This document shows positions 42,708 through 53,056 of a stretch of 64,000 nt of DNA, in pieces; the stretch's first letter is position 1, and each line of letters begins with the position of its first letter. The notes beneath the pieces were generated by a model. That model made no database searches. It worked only from the letters and a program-made list of their open reading frames with translations, and was not told the origin of the DNA. This DNA comes from Yinghuangia soli. GTDB taxonomy: Bacteria; Actinomycetota; Actinomycetes; Streptomycetales; Streptomycetaceae. The stretch covers positions 200,168 through 264,167 of the forward strand of contig NZ_JAKFHA010000009.1 in assembly GCF_021502675.1 (NCBI RefSeq), given 5' to 3'. Position numbers and translations under genes: made by a program.

Positions 42708-44078
42708 ATGGCAGCCGACCAGGCTTCCGACCCGACCGCCGCAATATCCTCCGGCTCCGCCGCCGGCCGCCCGGCCGATCCCGCCGCGGACCACGACGCC
42801 CGCACCCTGCGCCGCGCGCGGTTCGGCATCGCCGGGACGTTCGGCCTGGCCGGCGCCCTGTGCGCGGTGTGGACCGTCCGGGTCCCCGCACTCAAGGACA
42901 AGCTCGACGTCTCCGACGGCCAACTGGGCCTGGTCGTCCTCGCCTTCGGCGTCGGCGGCATCGCCTCGATGGCCCTGATGGGCCGCCTCGTCGCGCGCTA
43001 CGGCAGCCGCCGCCTGCTGCGCATCGCGGTCCCGCTGTGCACGCTCGCGGTGGCCTGCATCGGCCTGTCCCCGACACTGCCCGTCATCCTCGCGGCCGGC
43101 CTCGCCTTCGGCGTGGTCTTCGGCGTGACCGACGTCGCCATGAACACCCAGGCCTCGCTGCTCGAACAGCGGTACGGGCGCTCCCTCATGGCCGGCATGC
43201 ACGCCGGCTGGAGCATCGGCGCCGTGGTCGGCGGCCTGCTCGGCGCGCTCGCCGCGCGCGCCGGCCTCGGGTTCACCGCCTCGGTCGCCATCGCCGCCGC
43301 GGCCGGCGTGCCGGTCGCGCTCTGGCTGCGCGGCACTTACCTGCCCGACGCCCCTCCGGCCCGCCGTCCGGGCGCGGCCCGGCAGGAGAGCACCGCGGCA
43401 CCCGGGGCCGCGGACGCGAAGACCGGCACGCCCGGCAAGGCCCGCATCCGGCTGCCGCTCGCGGTCTACGTCGCCGGGGCCATCGCCTTCTGCGCGTTCA
43501 TGATCGAGGGCGCGGTCGCCGACTGGAGCGGCCTCTACCTGCGCGACACGCTCGGCTCCGCGGAGGCCGTCGCCGCGCTCGCCTACCCGCTCTACGAGGC
43601 CGCGATGGCCGCCGGACGGCTCACCGGCGACCGCATCACGAACCGGCTCGGCGCCCGGACCGTGCTCACCTTCTCCGGCCTCGCCACCGCGGCCGGCCTG
43701 GCGATCGCCCTCGCGGCACGCGGCACCGCGGCCGGACTGGCCGGGTTCTTCCTGGTCGGTGTCGGCGTGTGCCTGGTCGTCCCGCTGGCCTTCTCGGTCG
43801 GCGGCGCACTCGGCGGCGGCGACCCCGCCCGCGCGGGTGTGGCCATCGCCCGGGTCGGGGCGATGGCCTATACCGGACTGCTCCTCGGCCCGGTGCTGAT
43901 CGGCTTCCTCGCCGACGCCTCGACCTTGCGCACCGGCCTCGGCGTCACCGTCGGCCTGGCCGTGGTGGTCGCGGTCGGCGCCCGATTCCTGCCCGGCGGA
44001 CGGCACTTGGCGCACGACGCGCCTGCCGCGACCGGCGCAGCCGAACACCCGGAGAACGCCGAGCGTTTGGCGGCATGA
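42708..44078 (+). CDS. MFS transporter
   Basis: A 456-residue, about 12-segment major facilitator. After a 30-residue polar start, FGIAGTFGLAGALCAVWTVRVPALKDKL and the motif A-like loop GRLVARYGSRRLLRI appear; FGVTDVAMNTQASLLEQRYGRSLMAGMHAGWSIGAVVGGLLGAL matches the FucP/YbjJ-like subgroup. A Pro/Ala/Thr-rich central loop (about 220-245) divides the halves. Being downstream of a TetR gene with an operator in its promoter, it is more likely an efflux or metabolite exporter than a housekeeping importer. ATG 42708 has GGAAGGGG 10 nt upstream. It ends in a strong terminator. Confidence 0.85.
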   Translation: MAADQASDPTAAISSGSAAGRPADPAADHDARTLRRARFGIAGTFGLAGALCAVWTVRVPALKDKLDVSDGQLGLVVLAFGVGGIASMALMGRLVARYGSRRLLRIAVPLCTLAVACIGLSPTLPVILAAGLAFGVVFGVTDVAMNTQASLLEQRYGRSLMAGMHAGWSIGAVVGGLLGALAARAGLGFTASVAIAAAAGVPVALWLRGTYLPDAPPARRPGAARQESTAAPGAADAKTGTPGKARIRLPLAVYVAGAIAFCAFMIEGAVADWSGLYLRDTLGSAEAVAALAYPLYEAAMAAGRLTGDRITNRLGARTVLTFSGLATAAGLAIALAARGTAAGLAGFFLVGVGVCLVVPLAFSVGGALGGGDPARAGVAIARVGAMAYTGLLLGPVLIGFLADASTLRTGLGVTVGLAVVVAVGARFLPGGRHLAHDAPAATGAAEHPENAERLAA

Positions 44079-44087
44079 TCCCAGAAA

Positions 44088-44126
44088 TGCGGTCGGAATC
44101 GGCAGCTTTCGCCGATTCCGACCGCA
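44088..44126 (+). terminator. MFS gene terminator
   Basis: Perfect 16-bp arms TGCGGTCGGAATCGGC and GCCGATTCCGACCGCA with a 7-nt loop, starting 10 nt after the stop codon. Confidence 0.85.
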
Positions 44127-44134
44127 CCGCGTGA

Positions 44135-45262
<1,128 letters not shown>

Positions 45263-45337
45263 CCGACCGGGCCCGGCGCTGCCTCCGGACAGCCTGAACA
45301 GGCCGTTCCCCGCGCAGCGCCGGGCCCGCGATCGTTC

Positions 45338-45343
45338 TAGATT
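45338..45343 (+). promoter_or_regulatory. -10 element of the leaderless M24 peptidase gene
   Basis: TAGATT ends 7 nt before GTG 45351, and no ribosome site lies between, so the mRNA is probably leaderless. Confidence 0.5.
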
Positions 45344-45350
45344 GGCCCTC

Positions 45351-46472
45351 GTGAGCCACAACACGGATCTGTACCCCACCGACCGCCTCGCCGCCGCCGC
45401 CAAAGCCGCTGCCGAGGCCGGACTCGACGCCCTGCTCATCAGCCCGGGCGCCGACCTGCGCTACCTCACCGGCTACGAAGCCCTGCCGCTGGAGCGCCTC
45501 ACCTGTCTGGTCGTACCCGCCGACGGCGATGCGTTCCTGGTCGTCCCCGGCCTCGAAAAGCCCGCCGCGGAGGCCTCGCCGGCCGCCCGGCTCGGCATCG
45601 ACATCGCCGGCTGGGCCGAGACCGACGACCCGTACGCGCTGATCGCCGGCCGCCTCCCCGGCGGCCTGGCCAAGGTCGGCGTCGACAACCACATGTGGGC
45701 CGAGAAGCTCCTCGCGTTCCGGCGCGCGATGCCCGGCACCGAGCAGTCGCTGGCCGGCGACGTGCTGCGCGAGATGCGCATGCGCAAGACGCCCGCCGAG
45801 ATCGAGGCACTGCGCGAGGCGGGCGCCGCGATCGACCGCGTGCACGCCCAGGTCGGCACTTGGCTGCGGGCCGGCCGCACCGAGCGCGAGGTGGGCCGCG
45901 ACATCGCCGACGCGATCATCGCCGAGGGCCACGTGCGGGTCGACTTCGTCATCGTCGCGTCCGGCCCCAACGGCGCCAGCCCGCACCACGAGGTCTCGGA
46001 CCGGGTGATCCGGCCGGGCGACCCGGTGGTCGTGGACATCGGCGGCACCACGCACGACGGCTACTGCTCGGACGAGACCCGCACCTACTGCGTGAGCGAG
46101 CCGCCCGCTGACTTCGCCGCCTACTACGCCGTCCTCCAGCGGGCCCAGCAGGCGCAGCGCGACGCGGTCCGCCCCGGCATCACCGCCGAGCAGCTCGACT
46201 CGGTGGGCCGCGACATCATCGCGGACGCCGGATACGGCGAGTACTTCGTGCACCGCACCGGGCATGGCATCGGCCTGGAGACCCACGAGGAGCCGTACAT
46301 CGTGGCCGGCTCGCCGCTCGTCCTCGAACCGGGCATGGCGTTCTCCATCGAGCCGGGCATCTACCTGCCCGGCAAGCACGGCGCCCGCATCGAGGACATC
46401 GTGGTGTGCGGCGCGGACGCGGGCGAGCCGGTCAACCACCGGCCGCACGACCTCGCCGTCGTCGACGCCTGA
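45351..46472 (+). CDS. M24 family aminopeptidase P / Xaa-Pro dipeptidase
   Basis: A 373-residue two-domain metallopeptidase. The N-terminal creatinase-like domain has GADLRYLTGYEALPLERLTCLVV; the C-terminal pita-bread domain has all five metal ligands: Asp in VVVDIGG, Asp in CSDETRTY, His in HRTGHGIGLETHEEP, Glu in SIEPGIYLPG and Glu in ARIEDIVV. It should remove an N-terminal residue preceding proline, or cleave Xaa-Pro dipeptides; family length and motifs are normal. GTG 45351 is favoured by the leaderless promoter over an in-frame TTG at 45342. It is cytoplasmic, with no signal peptide. Confidence 0.92.
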   Translation: MSHNTDLYPTDRLAAAAKAAAEAGLDALLISPGADLRYLTGYEALPLERLTCLVVPADGDAFLVVPGLEKPAAEASPAARLGIDIAGWAETDDPYALIAGRLPGGLAKVGVDNHMWAEKLLAFRRAMPGTEQSLAGDVLREMRMRKTPAEIEALREAGAAIDRVHAQVGTWLRAGRTEREVGRDIADAIIAEGHVRVDFVIVASGPNGASPHHEVSDRVIRPGDPVVVDIGGTTHDGYCSDETRTYCVSEPPADFAAYYAVLQRAQQAQRDAVRPGITAEQLDSVGRDIIADAGYGEYFVHRTGHGIGLETHEEPYIVAGSPLVLEPGMAFSIEPGIYLPGKHGARIEDIVVCGADAGEPVNHRPHDLAVVDA

Positions 46473-46654
46473 CGCCGCCGCCCGGCCCGGGGGGACCTGC
46501 CCCGGGTCGGGCGCCGCAGGCCTGGCCCGGGCCGTGCTGCCGTCCCGGGCGGGCCCTGCGTACGATCGGACCGTGCCGCGCGGCGACCCCGCCCGGCATC
46601 CCCTGTCGGAACACCGCCGGACCCCCACAAAGGGCCCCACGGAAGGACGCACCG

Positions 46655-47800
46655 ATGGCTGTCGTGCGCAGCATGCCCACCGAGGAAGCCGAAGCGCTCC
46701 TCGACCTGACCCGCGAACTTGTCGCCAAGCAGGTCGCCCCGCGCGCCGCCGCCGACGAGGACGCCGCGCAATTCCCCCGGGACGTCTTCCGCACGCTGGG
46801 CGCGGCCGGGCTGCTGTCGCTGCCGTATCCGGAGGAGTACGAAGGCGGCGGCCAGCCGTACGAGGTGTACCTGCAGGTCCTCGAAGAGCTCGCCGCCGGA
46901 TGGCTCGCGGTCGGCCTCGGGGTCAGCGTGCACACGCTGTCCTGCTACCCGGTCGCCCAGTTCGGCACCGACGAGCAGCGCGCGGCCCGCCTGCCCGCCA
47001 TGCTCTCCGGCGAACTCCTCGGTGCGTACTGCCTGTCCGAGCCGCAGTCCGGCTCCGACGCGGCCGCGCTGACCACCCGGGCCCTCGCGGACGGCGACGG
47101 ATACACGGTCACCGGCACCAAGGCCTGGACGACGCACGGCGGCGTCGCGGACTTCTACACCGTCATGGTGCGCACCGGCGAGCCCGGCCCGCGCGGCATC
47201 AGCACGCTCATCGTGCCCGCCGACGCGGACGGCCTGAGCTTCGCGGCCCCGGAGCGCAAGATGGGCATGCGGTCCTCGCCGACCGCGCAGGTGCACCTGG
47301 ACGGCGTCCGGGTGCCGCTCGCGGACCGCATCGGCGAGGAGGGCATCGGCTTCAAGATCGCCCTGGCCTCGCTCGACTCGGGCCGGCTCGGCATCGCCGC
47401 GTGCGCGGTCGGCGTGGCCCAGGCGGCCCTCGACGCGGCTGTCGAATACGCCCGCGAGCGACGCCAGTTCGGTGCCCCGATCGCGGACCTGCAGGGCATC
47501 CAGTTCATGCTCGCCGACATGGCCACGGCCGTGGCGGCCGGCCGCGCGCTCTACCTGACCGCGGCCCGGCTGCGCGACGCGGGGCGGCCGTTCGGCAAGG
47601 AGGCCGCGATGGCCAAGCTGTTCTGCACGGATGCCGCGATGCGCGTGACCACGGACGCTGTGCAGGTGTTCGGCGGCTATGGCTACACCACCGACTTCCC
47701 GGTGGAGCGCTACATGCGTGAGGCGAAGGTGCTCCAGATCGTGGAGGGCACGAACCAGATCCAGCGCATGGTGATCGGCCGCCACCTCACCCGCCCCTGA
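46655..47800 (+). CDS. Acyl-CoA dehydrogenase
   Basis: FAD enzyme of 381 residues that oxidises an acyl-CoA to the trans-2-enoyl-CoA. The N-terminal helical domain (FRTLGAAGLLSLPYPEEYEGGG), the middle beta domain with YCLSEPQSGSDAAAL and KAWTTHGGVADFYTVMVRT, and the C-terminal domain with ERRQFGAPIADLQGIQFMLADM and QVFGGYGYTTDFPVERYMREAKVLQIVEGTNQIQRM are present in order; the Glu of VEGTNQI near residue 364 is the likely catalytic base. Chain-length preference is not readable. ATG 46655 has GGAAGGA upstream. It lies 182 nt after the peptidase gene. Confidence 0.93.
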   Translation: MAVVRSMPTEEAEALLDLTRELVAKQVAPRAAADEDAAQFPRDVFRTLGAAGLLSLPYPEEYEGGGQPYEVYLQVLEELAAGWLAVGLGVSVHTLSCYPVAQFGTDEQRAARLPAMLSGELLGAYCLSEPQSGSDAAALTTRALADGDGYTVTGTKAWTTHGGVADFYTVMVRTGEPGPRGISTLIVPADADGLSFAAPERKMGMRSSPTAQVHLDGVRVPLADRIGEEGIGFKIALASLDSGRLGIAACAVGVAQAALDAAVEYARERRQFGAPIADLQGIQFMLADMATAVAAGRALYLTAARLRDAGRPFGKEAAMAKLFCTDAAMRVTTDAVQVFGGYGYTTDFPVERYMREAKVLQIVEGTNQIQRMVIGRHLTRP

Positions 47801-47829
47801 CACCGCGGCCCGCGAGCCGGGCGAACATG

Positions 47830-47865
47830 CGGCCGCCGCCGTGCCCTTGGGCGCGGCGGCGGCCG
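47830..47865 (+). terminator. Acyl-CoA dehydrogenase terminator
   Basis: CGGCCGCCGCCG (47830-47841) pairs perfectly with CGGCGGCGGCCG (47854-47865) and is followed by TTT. Confidence 0.8.
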
Positions 47866-47907
47866 TTTCCGTGCATGGTGCGCGTGCTGCTTGCCGTGCC
47901 TGTGCGA

Positions 47908-47933
47908 CGTGCTCTTGCGTCGTGCTTTTGCGT
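47908..47933. repeat. Tandem 13-nt repeat
   Basis: CGTGCTCTTGCGT is followed directly by CGTGCTTTTGCGT in the non-coding gap between the acyl-CoA dehydrogenase and MMPL genes; a partial third copy begins CGTGC. Confidence 0.6.
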
Positions 47934-48004
47934 CGTGCCCGTACTGCCCTGCCCGGCCCCCCGAGGACCCCCGATAGCGCCGCCACCCCCTGGCGGCACA
48001 TCGG

Positions 48005-50401
48005 TTAGGACGGGCCGCCGACCCCGGATGGTTCCCGTACGGGACCGGAGATTTCGCCGGACCCGGCACCGGCCGTGCCGGACGCTTCCCAGGCCGGTTC
48101 AGCCGCCTTCGCATCGGCCTGCGCCGGGCCTCCGGACTGCGATGCGCCCTCGGTGAACCCGTACTTGCCGTGCAGGCGCCGCAGCGGCCCCGGCGCCCAC
48201 CACGCGGCCCGGCCCAGCAGCGTCATCGCGGCCGGCACCGCCAGCATCCGCACCACGGTCGCGTCCAGCACGATCGCCAGCGTCAGGCCGAGGCCGATCT
48301 GCCGGATCGGCGAGAACCCGCCGGTGGTGAACGCCGCGAAGACCACCACGAGCAGCAGCGCCGCCCCGGTCACCACCCGGCCGCTGCGCTGCAGGCCCTT
48401 CGCCACCGCAGCGCGCGGCTCGCCGCCGGCCAGCCACTCCTCGCGGATCGCGGACAGCAGGAACACCTCGTAGTCCATGGACAGTCCGAACGCGATTGCG
48501 GCGATCAGCACCGGCGCCGTGGAGTCCACCGCGCCCAGTCCCTGCCCGAAGTGCCCGTCCTGGAACACCCACACGACCACGCCCAGCGCGGCGCCGACCG
48601 ACAGGACGTTCGACAGCACGGCCTTCAGCGGCAGCAGCACCGACCCGGTGAAGGCGAACAGCAGGACCAGCGTGGCCAGCACGATGAGCCCCACCGCGTA
48701 CGGCAGCCGGTCGCCGAGCATCGCGTCGTAGTCCACCAGGCGGGCCGCCGGGCCGGTCACCTCGATGTCCAGCGCGGCGTGCGCCCCGCTGCCGCGCAGG
48801 TCCCGGATGTCCCGCACGACGCGCTGCGCGGCCGGCCCGTCGGACGCGGTGCCGGCCGGGAGTCCGGCGCGGACGGTGAACACGGCGGTGCCGTCCGGCA
48901 TCCGGCGCTCGCCGACCTCGACGACACCCGGCACCTTCGCGAGATCGGCGGCCAGCGCCCGGGTGTCCGGACCCGCACCGGTCGCGGCACCGGGCCCGTC
49001 CGCCCGGACCAGTACGGTGACCGGGTCGGCCACATACTGCGCACCGAAGTCGTCGCGGACCTTCTCGTAGACCTGCCGGGACGCGGACGACTCGGGCAGC
49101 GACCGCGCATCGCCGCCGGACAGCCGCATGCCGGCGGCCGGCAGCGCGAGCACTGCCAGCGCGGCGGCCAGCAGGGTGAGGACGAGGACGGGACGCTTGC
49201 CGACCAGCCGCGCGGCCCGGGCGAACACGCGGCCCTCGCGTGCCGTCCGCTTCGCCGGGCTGATGCGGTGCCCGAACAGCCGCAGCAGGGCCGGCAGCAG
49301 GGTCAGTGCGGCGATCATGTCGATGGCCACCACCGCGGCGCCCGCCATGCCGATGCCGCGCAGGAAGGGGTCGGGGAAGACCAGCAGGCCGGCCAGCCCC
49401 GCGGAGACCGTCAGACCCGAGACGAGGACGGTGCGCCCGGCGGTGGCCGCGGTGCGGCGTACCGCGCTGTCCACCGTGCCGTCGCCGTCCGCCAGTTCCT
49501 CGCGGAACCGGGTGACGATCAGCAGCGCGTAGTCCACCGCGAGCCCGAGGCCGAGCATCGTGGTCACCTGCACCGCGTACACCGACACGTCGGTCACCAG
49601 GCTGAACCCGAACAGCACGAGGAACGTCGAGGCGATCCCGACCAGCGCCACGGCCAGCGGGAGGCCGGCCGCCACCACGCCGCCGAAGACGATCAGCAGC
49701 AGGATCACCACGACCGGCAGCGAGATCAACTCGGCCTTGCTCAGGTCGCGTTCGGCCTGCGCCTCCATCTCGTGGTCGAGCAGTGGACCGCCGCCGACCT
49801 GCACGCTCGGCGCGTCGATGCCGGCCAGGATGGCTGCCGCCTGCTGCGCGGTGTCCAGCGAATCGGGCATGCCGTCGCGCGAGCTGATGTCGACGCGGAT
49901 CAGCACCGCTCGGCCGTCGCGGGCGGGCGGCAGCGCGTCCGGTGCCGTGTACGGGTCGGCCACCGAGGCGACCCCGGGCAGCGCCCGCACCCGGTCGGCC
50001 GCGGCGCGGACCTGCTCGGCGAACCGGGTGTCGTCCGCGGGGCGTCCGGACACGACCGCGGTGATGGTCTCGCTGCCCGCCCCCGCCGCGTTGTCGAGCC
50101 GCTCCAGCGTCGCCGCGGCCCGGTCCGACTCGCTGCCCGGCACGATGCCGACCGCGGGGTCCAGGCGCCCGAACACCGCGCTGCCCAGGGCGAATCCGCC
50201 GACCGCGACGACCGCCCACACGACCAGCGCGAACCACGCGGGGCCGCGCCGGCTCCGGCACTTCGCGGCGCGGGGCGCCGGACCGGCCCCGTCCGGCGCG
50301 GGCGGACCGGACGTGCCGCGGCCTCTGCGGCGGCGCGGCGGACGCGAGCCTCCCGGGTTCCCGTCGTCCGGGCAGAGCGGCGGCTGGAGGATCACGGGCA
50401 T
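48005..50401 (-). CDS. MMPL-family RND transporter
   Basis: A 798-residue inner-membrane exporter with two similar halves, each with one segment, a large periplasmic-side domain and five more segments. Typical MMPL blocks are PGSESDRAAATLERLDNAAG, MLGLGLAVDYALLIVTRFREEL and its second-half counterpart AIAFGLSMDYEVFLLSAIREEW, whose Asp-Tyr pairs form the proton path. Actinobacterial MmpL-like proteins export lipids, siderophores or drugs. The basic proline-rich start and Ala/Pro-rich tail are cytoplasmic. ATG 50401 follows GGGGAG. Its upstream region shares sequence boxes with the promoter of the downstream-lying two-component system, the likely regulator. Confidence 0.92.
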   Translation of the reverse strand: MPVILQPPLCPDDGNPGGSRPPRRRRGRGTSGPPAPDGAGPAPRAAKCRSRRGPAWFALVVWAVVAVGGFALGSAVFGRLDPAVGIVPGSESDRAAATLERLDNAAGAGSETITAVVSGRPADDTRFAEQVRAAADRVRALPGVASVADPYTAPDALPPARDGRAVLIRVDISSRDGMPDSLDTAQQAAAILAGIDAPSVQVGGGPLLDHEMEAQAERDLSKAELISLPVVVILLLIVFGGVVAAGLPLAVALVGIASTFLVLFGFSLVTDVSVYAVQVTTMLGLGLAVDYALLIVTRFREELADGDGTVDSAVRRTAATAGRTVLVSGLTVSAGLAGLLVFPDPFLRGIGMAGAAVVAIDMIAALTLLPALLRLFGHRISPAKRTAREGRVFARAARLVGKRPVLVLTLLAAALAVLALPAAGMRLSGGDARSLPESSASRQVYEKVRDDFGAQYVADPVTVLVRADGPGAATGAGPDTRALAADLAKVPGVVEVGERRMPDGTAVFTVRAGLPAGTASDGPAAQRVVRDIRDLRGSGAHAALDIEVTGPAARLVDYDAMLGDRLPYAVGLIVLATLVLLFAFTGSVLLPLKAVLSNVLSVGAALGVVVWVFQDGHFGQGLGAVDSTAPVLIAAIAFGLSMDYEVFLLSAIREEWLAGGEPRAAVAKGLQRSGRVVTGAALLLVVVFAAFTTGGFSPIRQIGLGLTLAIVLDATVVRMLAVPAAMTLLGRAAWWAPGPLRRLHGKYGFTEGASQSGGPAQADAKAAEPAWEASGTAGAGSGEISGPVREPSGVGGPS

Positions 50402-50703
50402 GGCGGAACTCCCCGGGTGAGTGGCGGATTTCGTGGCCGCGACGCGTCCCGGGCGGCGGTGTCGCGGCGGCCGGGGCGGTGCGGTCTTTCCGGGATCCAT
50501 GCTCGTCCGCGGACGGGTGCCGCCGGATCGCCGCCGCGGGTGGTCTTACCGGATCACCGGCACGGGGGATGAAGCGCCGGCGGCTCGCCTGCGCGGGGGA
50601 GCAGAGGGGCGCGGATCGCCCGTACGGGGGAGACCGCACGGGGGTGGTTCATCCCGGCGGAGGCCGGTCCGGAAACCGGCCTCCCCGCGCGGCTGTTCGG
50701 CCG
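50402..50703 (-). promoter_or_regulatory. MMPL promoter region with repeated GCACGGGGG boxes
   Basis: GCACGGGGGAT (50560-50570) is identical to a box upstream of the kinase gene (52968-52978). Related boxes are CCCGTACGGGGGA (50619-50631) and GCACGGGGGT (50636-50645). GGGATGAA (50566-50573) and TTCATCCC (50648-50655) form an inverted repeat across the region. No gene is present. Confidence 0.5.
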
Positions 50704-51447
50704 TCAGCTCTCCGGGACGACCAGGCCCGTCTCGTACGCGCAGATCACCGCGTGCACGCGGTCCCGCAGGCCCAGCTTCGCCAGCACGTTGCCGACATGC
50801 GTCTTGACGGTGTGCTCGCTGATCACCATCTCCGCCGCGATCTGCGCATTCGACAGGCCGCGGGCGAGCAGCAGCAACGTCTCGCGTTCGCGCTCGGTGA
50901 GCACGCCGAGACGGGCGTCCGGCGCTTTCCCGGCGCCGGTGCCGTCGCCGGAACCGTCCTCGCCCTGCGGCCGGGCGGCCACCATGCGCGTGATGAGCCG
51001 CCGCGTCACGGACGGCGCCAGGAGGGCTTCACCGGCCGCCACCACCCGTACCGCGTGCACGAGGTCGTCGCGCCGGACGTCCTTGAGCAGGAAGCCCCCG
51101 GCGCCCGCCTGCAGCGCGTCGTAGACGTACTCGTCGTGGTCGAAGGTGGTCAGCATGACCACCCGGGAGTCGGTCTGCGCGCAGACCTGCCGAGTCGCCT
51201 CGATGCCGTCCATGCGCGGCATGCGGACGTCCATGAGCACCACATGCGGCCGGAACTCCCGCGCCGCGGCCACCGCCGCGACCCCGTCCGGCACTTCGGC
51301 GACCACGGTGATGTCCGGCTGCGCGTCCAGGATCATCCCGAACCCGCTGCGCACCAGCTCCTGGTCGTCGGCGACCACCACGCGGATCTGCGCGGGCTGC
51401 GCGGTGGCGGAGGCGTGGGTCTCGGCGGTGGCGCGGTCGGCTGTCAC
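50704..51447 (-). CDS. NarL/FixJ-type response regulator
   Basis: A 247-residue DNA-binding regulator. The receiver domain has VVVADDQELVRSGFGMIL (acidic pair), VVLMDVRMPRMDGIEATR with the phosphoacceptor Asp near residue 70, VVMLTTFDHDEYVYDALQAGAGGFLLKDVRRDDL with the Thr/Lys switch residues. A Gly/Asp-rich linker leads to the LuxR-type HTH: LTERERETLLLLARGLSNAQIAAEMVISEHTVKTHVGNVLAKLGLRDR. GTG 51447 lies 4 nt after the kinase stop, so the two genes are translationally coupled. The adjacent MMPL gene is the probable target. Confidence 0.93.
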   Translation of the reverse strand: MTADRATAETHASATAQPAQIRVVVADDQELVRSGFGMILDAQPDITVVAEVPDGVAAVAAAREFRPHVVLMDVRMPRMDGIEATRQVCAQTDSRVVMLTTFDHDEYVYDALQAGAGGFLLKDVRRDDLVHAVRVVAAGEALLAPSVTRRLITRMVAARPQGEDGSGDGTGAGKAPDARLGVLTERERETLLLLARGLSNAQIAAEMVISEHTVKTHVGNVLAKLGLRDRVHAVICAYETGLVVPES

Positions 51448-51451
51448 GCCG

Positions 51452-52894
51452 TCAGTTTCGCGTACCGAGGACCTCGTCCGGGACCGGGGCGGCCGAATCG
51501 CCCGGGGCACCCGCCCGGTCGGCGGGGAGCGGCGGCGAAGGGACTTCTCCGACGGGCGGCGTGCAGAGCCCGCCCGGTCCGGCGATGCCGGCGATGGACC
51601 AGGGCGGGGATACCGGTCCGGCCGGCGGCACGGGAACAGGCTCTGCCGGGGCGGCGGGCAGTGGAAGGGGCAGGCGCGTGGCGACGCGGAAGCCGGGGCC
51701 GCCGGCGGCCGGTCCCGCAGTGAGGGTGCCGCCGACCGCCTCGATGCGCTGGGCGAGGCCGACGAGGCCGAACCCGGAATCGGCGGACGCCGTCTTCTGC
51801 GCGCCGATGCCGTCGTCGCGGACCTCGACGTCCAGCGCGTCGGGGCCCCAGGCGAGGCGGACTTCGGCCCGCGAGGCGCCGGCGTGCCGGACCGTGTTGG
51901 TCAGCGATTCCTGCACCAGCCGGTAGACCGCGAGGGAGCGGTCGGCGGCCAGCGGAACCGGCGTGCCGGTGGCTTCCAGCGTGATCTGCAGGCCGGTCTC
52001 GCGGACCCGGGCCAGGAGTTCGGGCAGGGTGTCGACGCCCGCCTGCGGGGCCCGCTCCTCGCCCGCGGCGCCGTCGTCGTCCTGCCCGGGGCGGTTCAGC
52101 AGGCCGAGCATGCGGCGCAACTGCGCCATCGCATCGCGCCCGGCGTCCGCGATCGCCTCGAACGCCGCCTCGGCGCGCGCCGGATCGCTGCGCACCACGA
52201 CCGGTCCGGCCTCGGCCTGCACGACCATCAGGCTCACCGCGTGCCCCAGGATGTCGTGCATCTCGCGGGCGATCCGCTCGCGCTCGCGGGACGCGGCGCG
52301 GTCCGCCTCCAGGTCGCGCTCGCGGGCCAGTTGCTCGGCGCGGGCCTCCAGCGCCGCGGCGTACGCGCGGCGCGTGCGGGCCGAGCAGCCCAGCACGTAC
52401 GCGGTCAGCAGGCTGAGCATCGGGAACATGTTGCCGTACAGCAGGTCCTGCACGCTCACCCCGGCGGCCAGCAGGCCGATGAGGCTCAGCAGCGGGATCC
52501 AGCGGCGCACGCTGTCCGGCCCGCGGTCCGCGACGGTGTAGACGCCGACCAGTGCGCCATACTGCAGGTGCTGGCTGGGCAGTCCCGGCATGCGGTCGTA
52601 GACGATAGCGGCGAGCGCCACGGTCACCCCTGTGCCGAACGGCCACCGGCGGCGCCAGACCAGCGGCACGGAGCCGATCACGACGAGCACATAGCCGTAC
52701 CACTCGACCTCCGAGTGCACGGTGCCCTCGTCGTCGATGCGCAGCAGGGCGAGCATCGTGCACAGCACGATGAACGCGAGGGCGGCGTCGGCCGGGTAGT
52801 TCCCGTACCGGGTGCACCGCTCCTGCACCCACGCGGTGCCGCGGACCAGGGGGGCGGGCACTGCGGCGGCAAGGGCCTCTTTGACGGCGGCCAC
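51452..52894 (-). CDS. Sensor histidine kinase, NarX/DesK-like (HisKA_3)
   Basis: A 480-residue membrane kinase. After a short cytoplasmic start, four to six hydrophobic segments (about 30-165) form a sensor without a large extracellular domain. A charged coiled-coil (RTRRAYAAALEARAEQLARERDLEADRAA) leads to the HisKA_3 dimer domain REMHDILGHAVSLMVVQAEAG with His213. The HATPase_c domain has YRLVQESLTNTVRHAG, DDGIGAQK and GFGLVGLAQRIEAVGG. The last 75 residues are Pro/Gly-rich. GTG 52894 has AAAGG upstream and is preferred, though the open frame runs to 53005. It precedes its regulator gene by 4 nt. Confidence 0.88.
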   Translation of the reverse strand: MAAVKEALAAAVPAPLVRGTAWVQERCTRYGNYPADAALAFIVLCTMLALLRIDDEGTVHSEVEWYGYVLVVIGSVPLVWRRRWPFGTGVTVALAAIVYDRMPGLPSQHLQYGALVGVYTVADRGPDSVRRWIPLLSLIGLLAAGVSVQDLLYGNMFPMLSLLTAYVLGCSARTRRAYAAALEARAEQLARERDLEADRAASRERERIAREMHDILGHAVSLMVVQAEAGPVVVRSDPARAEAAFEAIADAGRDAMAQLRRMLGLLNRPGQDDDGAAGEERAPQAGVDTLPELLARVRETGLQITLEATGTPVPLAADRSLAVYRLVQESLTNTVRHAGASRAEVRLAWGPDALDVEVRDDGIGAQKTASADSGFGLVGLAQRIEAVGGTLTAGPAAGGPGFRVATRLPLPLPAAPAEPVPVPPAGPVSPPWSIAGIAGPGGLCTPPVGEVPSPPLPADRAGAPGDSAAPVPDEVLGTRN

Positions 52895-52961
52895 GCTGCG
52901 GGCCTTTCGGACGGCGGCGGTCGGACGCCTCCGAGTATCCGGGGCGCCCCGCGCGAGCGAC

Positions 52962-52978
52962 TCCCCCGCACGGGGGAT
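52962..52978 (-). promoter_or_regulatory. Candidate response-regulator box upstream of the kinase gene
   Basis: TCCCCCG-CA-CGGGGGA is a 16-bp palindrome, 68 nt before the kinase start, and contains GCACGGGGGAT, repeated exactly upstream of the MMPL gene. Confidence 0.5.
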
Positions 52979-53056
52979 CTGCACCGCGCCCATATGCGGG
53001 CACACGGCTGCGCCCCGCGGCGAAGTGGCGCCGCCGCGGGGGATGGTGACCCGGAG

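Noticed and set aside
46573-46654. Leaderless upstream frame starting at GTG 46573 after a TACGAT hexamer
   Set aside because: The frame continues out of phase deep into the acyl-CoA dehydrogenase gene; the hexamer more likely marks an ordinary promoter with an 82-nt leader.
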